Assembly (NCBI GenBank): GCA_002407865.1
Contig: DHPI01000077.1
Span: forward strand, 18,490 to 26,149
Direction of reading: 5' to 3'
DNA length: 7,660 nt
From: Spirochaetia bacterium UBA5368
GTDB lineage: Bacteria > Spirochaetota > UBA4802 > UBA5368
Shown here: positions 4,626 to 7,660 of the stretch, piece by piece
Position numbering within the stretch: position 1 is the stretch's first letter
Layout: each line of letters begins with the position of its first letter
The notes under the pieces: generated by a model
Told to the model about the DNA's origin: nothing
The model's database searches: none
What the model saw: only the letters and a program-made list of their open reading frames with translations
Position numbers and translations under genes: made by a program

Positions 4626-7565
4626 ATGGATAAAGCAATCTTAAAAAGAAAATTAAGAAAATTAATTGATGAATTTAAATCAAATTCTGCATGGAAAAAT
4701 TCCGAAGATAGCATCCAATCTTTATATACTCTTGATCTTTTAACAACACTTGGTTGGAATAAAAGCAATATAATTATTAATCAAGGGCAAGAAGTACAAA
4801 CTGGAAAAAAGCCTGACATTATACTTAAAGATGACAATAACTATTCGCTGCTTGTTATTGAATCAAAAGAGGCCAAAAAAAAAGATAAACTTGATGGTAA
4901 ATATCAATCAAAAACATTTGAAGAACAATTATATGGCTATTGTGAAGCAGAAGGTATTTACTGGGGTATTTTGACAAACTTTGTTGAGTGGCGTTTATAT
5001 AGTATTTATCAGAAACGTTTATATAATAATGTAAAATACGCATTTCATGATATTCTTTGGGAAGATGCAAATAAAAAAGAATATATTGATTTATTATCTG
5101 ACGAGGGAATAGATTTTTTATTAAAAATCGAAAAAAATAATTTAATTGAGATTCGTGGTAAGTGGGATAATAATACTGTTTTTTATCCGAAGCAAGATGA
5201 AATTAAAACTGACTTTTTTATAAAATTAAATAAATGGCGATTCAATTTAAGAAATTATATAAATCAAAATTATCAGAATAAATATTCTATAGAGGAAATA
5301 GATCTTATTACTCAAAAAATAATTGATAGATTGATTTTTATTGATTATTGTTCTGATAATCAAATCCTCTCTCAAGACATATTACATGCAATTCTTCATT
5401 CACAAAAAAATATTTACCTTGAGCTCAAGAGAATTGTATTTCATGACATGGATGAAAAGTTTAACTCGGAACTTTTTGCCCATAGTAATTGTGATCTTAT
5501 TGATGTACCAGATGAGATAATAGTTCCCATTATTACAGAATTGACAGCAATCGATTTTAATCGATTATCAGTTCATGTTATCGGTGAAGTTTATGAGAAT
5601 TACCTTGGAGAACTTTTAAAACAAAATAAAAAAACTGTATCACTAAAAAAAACAGAAGGCTTAGAAAAGAAAAAGAAACAAGGAATATATTATACACCTG
5701 AAAACATTGTCGATTATATCATAAATAATTCACTTGGTAGTATATTATCAAAATGTAAAACTGAAGAAGAAATATTAAAAATAAAAGTTTTAGATCCGGC
5801 TTGTGGCAGCGGTTCTTTTTTAATACGAGTATTTGAAGAATTTCTAACACATTATAAACGAGTAAATAAAGAAGGTAATCTTTTTGAATTTGAAACTCGC
5901 AAAAAAATATTACAGAATAACATATATGGCGTTGATTTAGACGAAAGAGCTATTGAAATTGCCAAATTAAATTTGATGATAAAAGCATTAGAAGGTATCA
6001 AATGGCAAGATGTGAAGGGTAAAAAACTTTTACCAAATTTAAAATTAAATATTAGATGCGGCAATTCTTTGATATCTGATGAAATGTTTTTTGATGTAAA
6101 ATCTTTAGAATCAAAAATGTCTTCCTATGAAGATGATATCAATTCTTTAATTAAAAAGAAAAAACAATATCATGGTTTAATTGATGAATCAAAAAAACAA
6201 AAATTATATGAAGAAATTCAAATTATTGAAGAAAAAATTAATTATGATCTTCAAAATAAAGTAAAAGAGTTTTTTAATGATCGCAATACAGTTAAGCCAT
6301 TTAACTATAGTGTTTCTTTCTGTGAAGTTTTTAATAACGGTGGTTTTGATGTTATAATCGGAAACCCTCCATATATAAATGTTGGTAATCTTGTTGCCGA
6401 AGAAAGAGATTTTTACATGAATTATTATGAAACGGCACTAAAAAGATTCGATATTTATATTGCTTTTATTGAAAAAGGAATTAAGCTATTAAAAGAATCA
6501 GGTAAAATAAGCTTCATTATACCATATCCTTTTTTAACACAGGATTATGGTCAAAAATTAAGAAAGTATATGCTTGATAAATGTTTAATTAAAAATATTT
6601 ATGATCTATCTTCTTCAAAAATTTTTGAAAACGCTACTGTAAAAAATATAATTTTCATTTCAGAAAAATCAACAACAAATGAAGAATTAAGAAATAAGAA
6701 TCAAATTGTATGTTCAAAAGATAATCAATCAGAAGTTGTTAAAATTAAACAAGCCGAGTTTTATAACACTCCCGAAAATATGTATCGTATTGATGCTTAT
6801 TCTGGTAATATCCACATTATAAATAAAATTAAAACTGGATGTATACCGATTAGTAAAATTGCTGTAGCTTCATGGGGTGCACGTGGTGTTCCAGCATCAG
6901 AATTCCATCTCGATAAAAAAATTAATGATTTATGCAAAAAAATGGTTAAGGGTAAGAATGTAAATAGATACACATTATCTTGGGGGAATAAATGGTTTTT
7001 ATATGATGTCGATAATTTATATAGACCAGCATTTCCTGAACTTTTTGAATCTGAAAAACTAATAATATGTGAAGTCACAGGAGAAAAGGGAATACAGGCA
7101 ACATATGATAATGAGAAATATTATACAGATCATTCTTTAAATTGTTTAATATTAAAATACAATCTTGAACACAAAGAAAAAGATTTTTGGGGTCGAAGAA
7201 AAATTAGTATTTCAAAAGAAGATTTTTCGTTATCACGAGAGTATAGTATAAAATTTATTCTTGGTATCTTAAACTCAAGGATGATGAATTTTTATTTTAA
7301 TAATTATCTTGGATATAATTTGAATGTTTATCCGGAAAGCCTGGAACAAATACCGATTAAAACGCTCGATAATAAAAATAAGAAATTACATGATGAAATT
7401 GTTGAGGATGTTGAAAATGTATTAGCATTGAATATTAATGAAGAAACAAGAACTAAGAATCAAATTAGGATCAAGGCTATTGAAAGTCAAATTGATGAAA
7501 ATGTCTTTAAGCTATATAATCTTTCTAAAGAGGAAAAAGAATTTATTTTAAATTATAGAAAATAA
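4626..7565 (+). CDS. Single-chain restriction-modification enzyme (type IIG-like, Eco57I/TaqI methylase family)
   Basis: This 979-residue protein combines cutting, methylation and DNA recognition. The N-terminal nuclease domain (about 1-145) has a PD-ExK site: Pro63-Asp64, then Glu79-x-Lys81 in LLVIESKEAKK. A helical linker leads to the methylase: QGIYYTPENIVDYI (352-365, motif X), LDPACGSGSFL (389-399, SAM-binding motif I), YGVDLDERA (434-442) and FDVIIGNPPYINV (574-586; NPPY marks N6-adenine methylation). A Lys/Glu-rich, probably coiled-coil insert spans about 493-552. The C-terminal part (about 720-915) is the likely target-recognition region, with SWGARGVPASEF, YTDHSLNCLIL and a TaqI-like ILGILNSRMMNFYF, followed by a helical tail. 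No separate partner subunit is seen, in keeping with type IIG. Recognition sequence not predictable. All motifs are intact, and codon use is extremely A/T-rich compared with genes to the left, indicating acquisition by transfer. Confidence 0.9.
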   Translation: MDKAILKRKLRKLIDEFKSNSAWKNSEDSIQSLYTLDLLTTLGWNKSNIIINQGQEVQTGKKPDIILKDDNNYSLLVIESKEAKKKDKLDGKYQSKTFEEQLYGYCEAEGIYWGILTNFVEWRLYSIYQKRLYNNVKYAFHDILWEDANKKEYIDLLSDEGIDFLLKIEKNNLIEIRGKWDNNTVFYPKQDEIKTDFFIKLNKWRFNLRNYINQNYQNKYSIEEIDLITQKIIDRLIFIDYCSDNQILSQDILHAILHSQKNIYLELKRIVFHDMDEKFNSELFAHSNCDLIDVPDEIIVPIITELTAIDFNRLSVHVIGEVYENYLGELLKQNKKTVSLKKTEGLEKKKKQGIYYTPENIVDYIINNSLGSILSKCKTEEEILKIKVLDPACGSGSFLIRVFEEFLTHYKRVNKEGNLFEFETRKKILQNNIYGVDLDERAIEIAKLNLMIKALEGIKWQDVKGKKLLPNLKLNIRCGNSLISDEMFFDVKSLESKMSSYEDDINSLIKKKKQYHGLIDESKKQKLYEEIQIIEEKINYDLQNKVKEFFNDRNTVKPFNYSVSFCEVFNNGGFDVIIGNPPYINVGNLVAEERDFYMNYYETALKRFDIYIAFIEKGIKLLKESGKISFIIPYPFLTQDYGQKLRKYMLDKCLIKNIYDLSSSKIFENATVKNIIFISEKSTTNEELRNKNQIVCSKDNQSEVVKIKQAEFYNTPENMYRIDAYSGNIHIINKIKTGCIPISKIAVASWGARGVPASEFHLDKKINDLCKKMVKGKNVNRYTLSWGNKWFLYDVDNLYRPAFPELFESEKLIICEVTGEKGIQATYDNEKYYTDHSLNCLILKYNLEHKEKDFWGRRKISISKEDFSLSREYSIKFILGILNSRMMNFYFNNYLGYNLNVYPESLEQIPIKTLDNKNKKLHDEIVEDVENVLALNINEETRTKNQIRIKAIESQIDENVFKLYNLSKEEKEFILNYRK

Positions 7566-7578
7566 ATTATCATTATAT

Positions 7579-7602
7579 GCCTCAGACGTCCATGTCTTCG
7601 GC
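7579..7602. repeat. Hairpin with GTCCAT loop after the restriction-modification gene
   Basis: GCC-TC-AGAC (7579-7587) faces GTCT-TC-GGC (7594-7602) across the loop GTCCAT: 4 inner pairs, 2 mismatches, 3 outer pairs. It starts 14 bases after the stop codon and could end the transcript, though neither strand has a T-run. Loop sequence and the trailing CGGCAA match the hairpin at 4529-4548. Confidence 0.6.
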
Positions 7603-7617
7603 AAATGTTGCAATCCT

Positions 7618-7640
7618 GGGGGCAAAGTCCTTCGCACAAC
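7618..7640 (-). repeat. Right copy of the 23-base inverted element
   Basis: On + it reads GGGGGCAAAGTCC then TTCGCACAAC; its reverse complement matches 4490-4512 at 22 of 23 positions. In an integron-like reading, GCACAAC would be the first half of a palindromic site whose other half, beginning GTTGTGC, lies beyond 7660. The remaining 20 bases (7641-7660) hold no recognisable feature. Confidence 0.85.
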
Positions 7641-7660
7641 AAAGCTTATGCGCTTCACTC

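Larger units (their letters stand above)
4490..7640 (+). mobile_element. Putative mobile unit or cassette carrying the restriction-modification gene
   Basis: A 3.15-kb unit is bounded by inverted 23-base elements, carries a GTCCAT-loop hairpin near each end, and holds one complete A/T-rich gene foreign in composition to its left neighbours. The recombinase gene ends 113 bases to the left of it. Three readings fit: an integron-like cassette whose two ends are the halves of a palindromic site; an invertible segment; or an element with terminal inverted repeats. No target-site duplication is apparent: the bases flanking the pair are ACAA on the left and AAAG on the right. Boundaries are inferred from the repeats only. 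Confidence 0.5.

Noticed and set aside
4490..7640. Classical insertion sequence with DDE transposase
   Set aside because: No transposase is encoded between the inverted elements and no target duplication is visible; the only recombinase nearby is a tyrosine recombinase outside them.
1..7660. CRISPR array, tRNA or rRNA genes
   Set aside because: No regularly spaced repeats of CRISPR type, and no cloverleaf or rRNA-like sequence was recognised by eye on either strand.

Overview
The window looks like a bacterial chromosomal segment with a moderately GC-rich backbone and a mobile or accessory right half. The phylum cannot be fixed from sequence alone. The small protein at 2543-3036 and the style of the recombinase remind me of spirochaete genomes, but that is an impression, not evidence.

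Left part (1-2426): the C-terminal two-fifths or so of a crotonase-family (enoyl-CoA hydratase/isomerase) gene on + converges on a three-gene minus-strand cluster. In transcription order the cluster is a GmhB-type HAD phosphatase, a class I SAM methyltransferase and a gamma-carbonic-anhydrase-like left-handed beta-helix protein. Its gaps are 36 and 25 bases and two of the three genes have clear ribosome binding sites, so it is probably an operon. A bulged hairpin sits between the converging gene ends.

Middle (2427-3308): this looks gene-poor, but the minus strand carries a small gene interrupted by one -1 frameshift at about 2919. Restoring one C gives a continuous protein of about 160 residues. 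Upstream of it, a divergent AT-rich region carries a good sigma70-type promoter for the next gene.

Right part (3256-7660): a complete tyrosine recombinase (all six catalytic residues, plus an extra N-terminal domain) is followed by about 110 bases packed with inverted and direct repeats. Next comes a very A/T-rich 979-residue single-chain restriction-modification protein (PD-ExK nuclease, N6-adenine methylase, specificity region). The restriction-modification gene is enclosed by two inverted copies of a 23-base element (4490-4512 and 7618-7640; 22 of 23 identical). Just inside each copy is a hairpin with the same six-base loop GTCCAT.

This layout is the most interesting thing here: a defence gene packaged as a discrete unit next to its probable recombinase. 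It could be an integron-like cassette handled by a non-IntI recombinase, an invertible segment, or an element with terminal inverted repeats. The window ends 20 bases after the right-hand copy, so the next sequence to the right would decide between these models.
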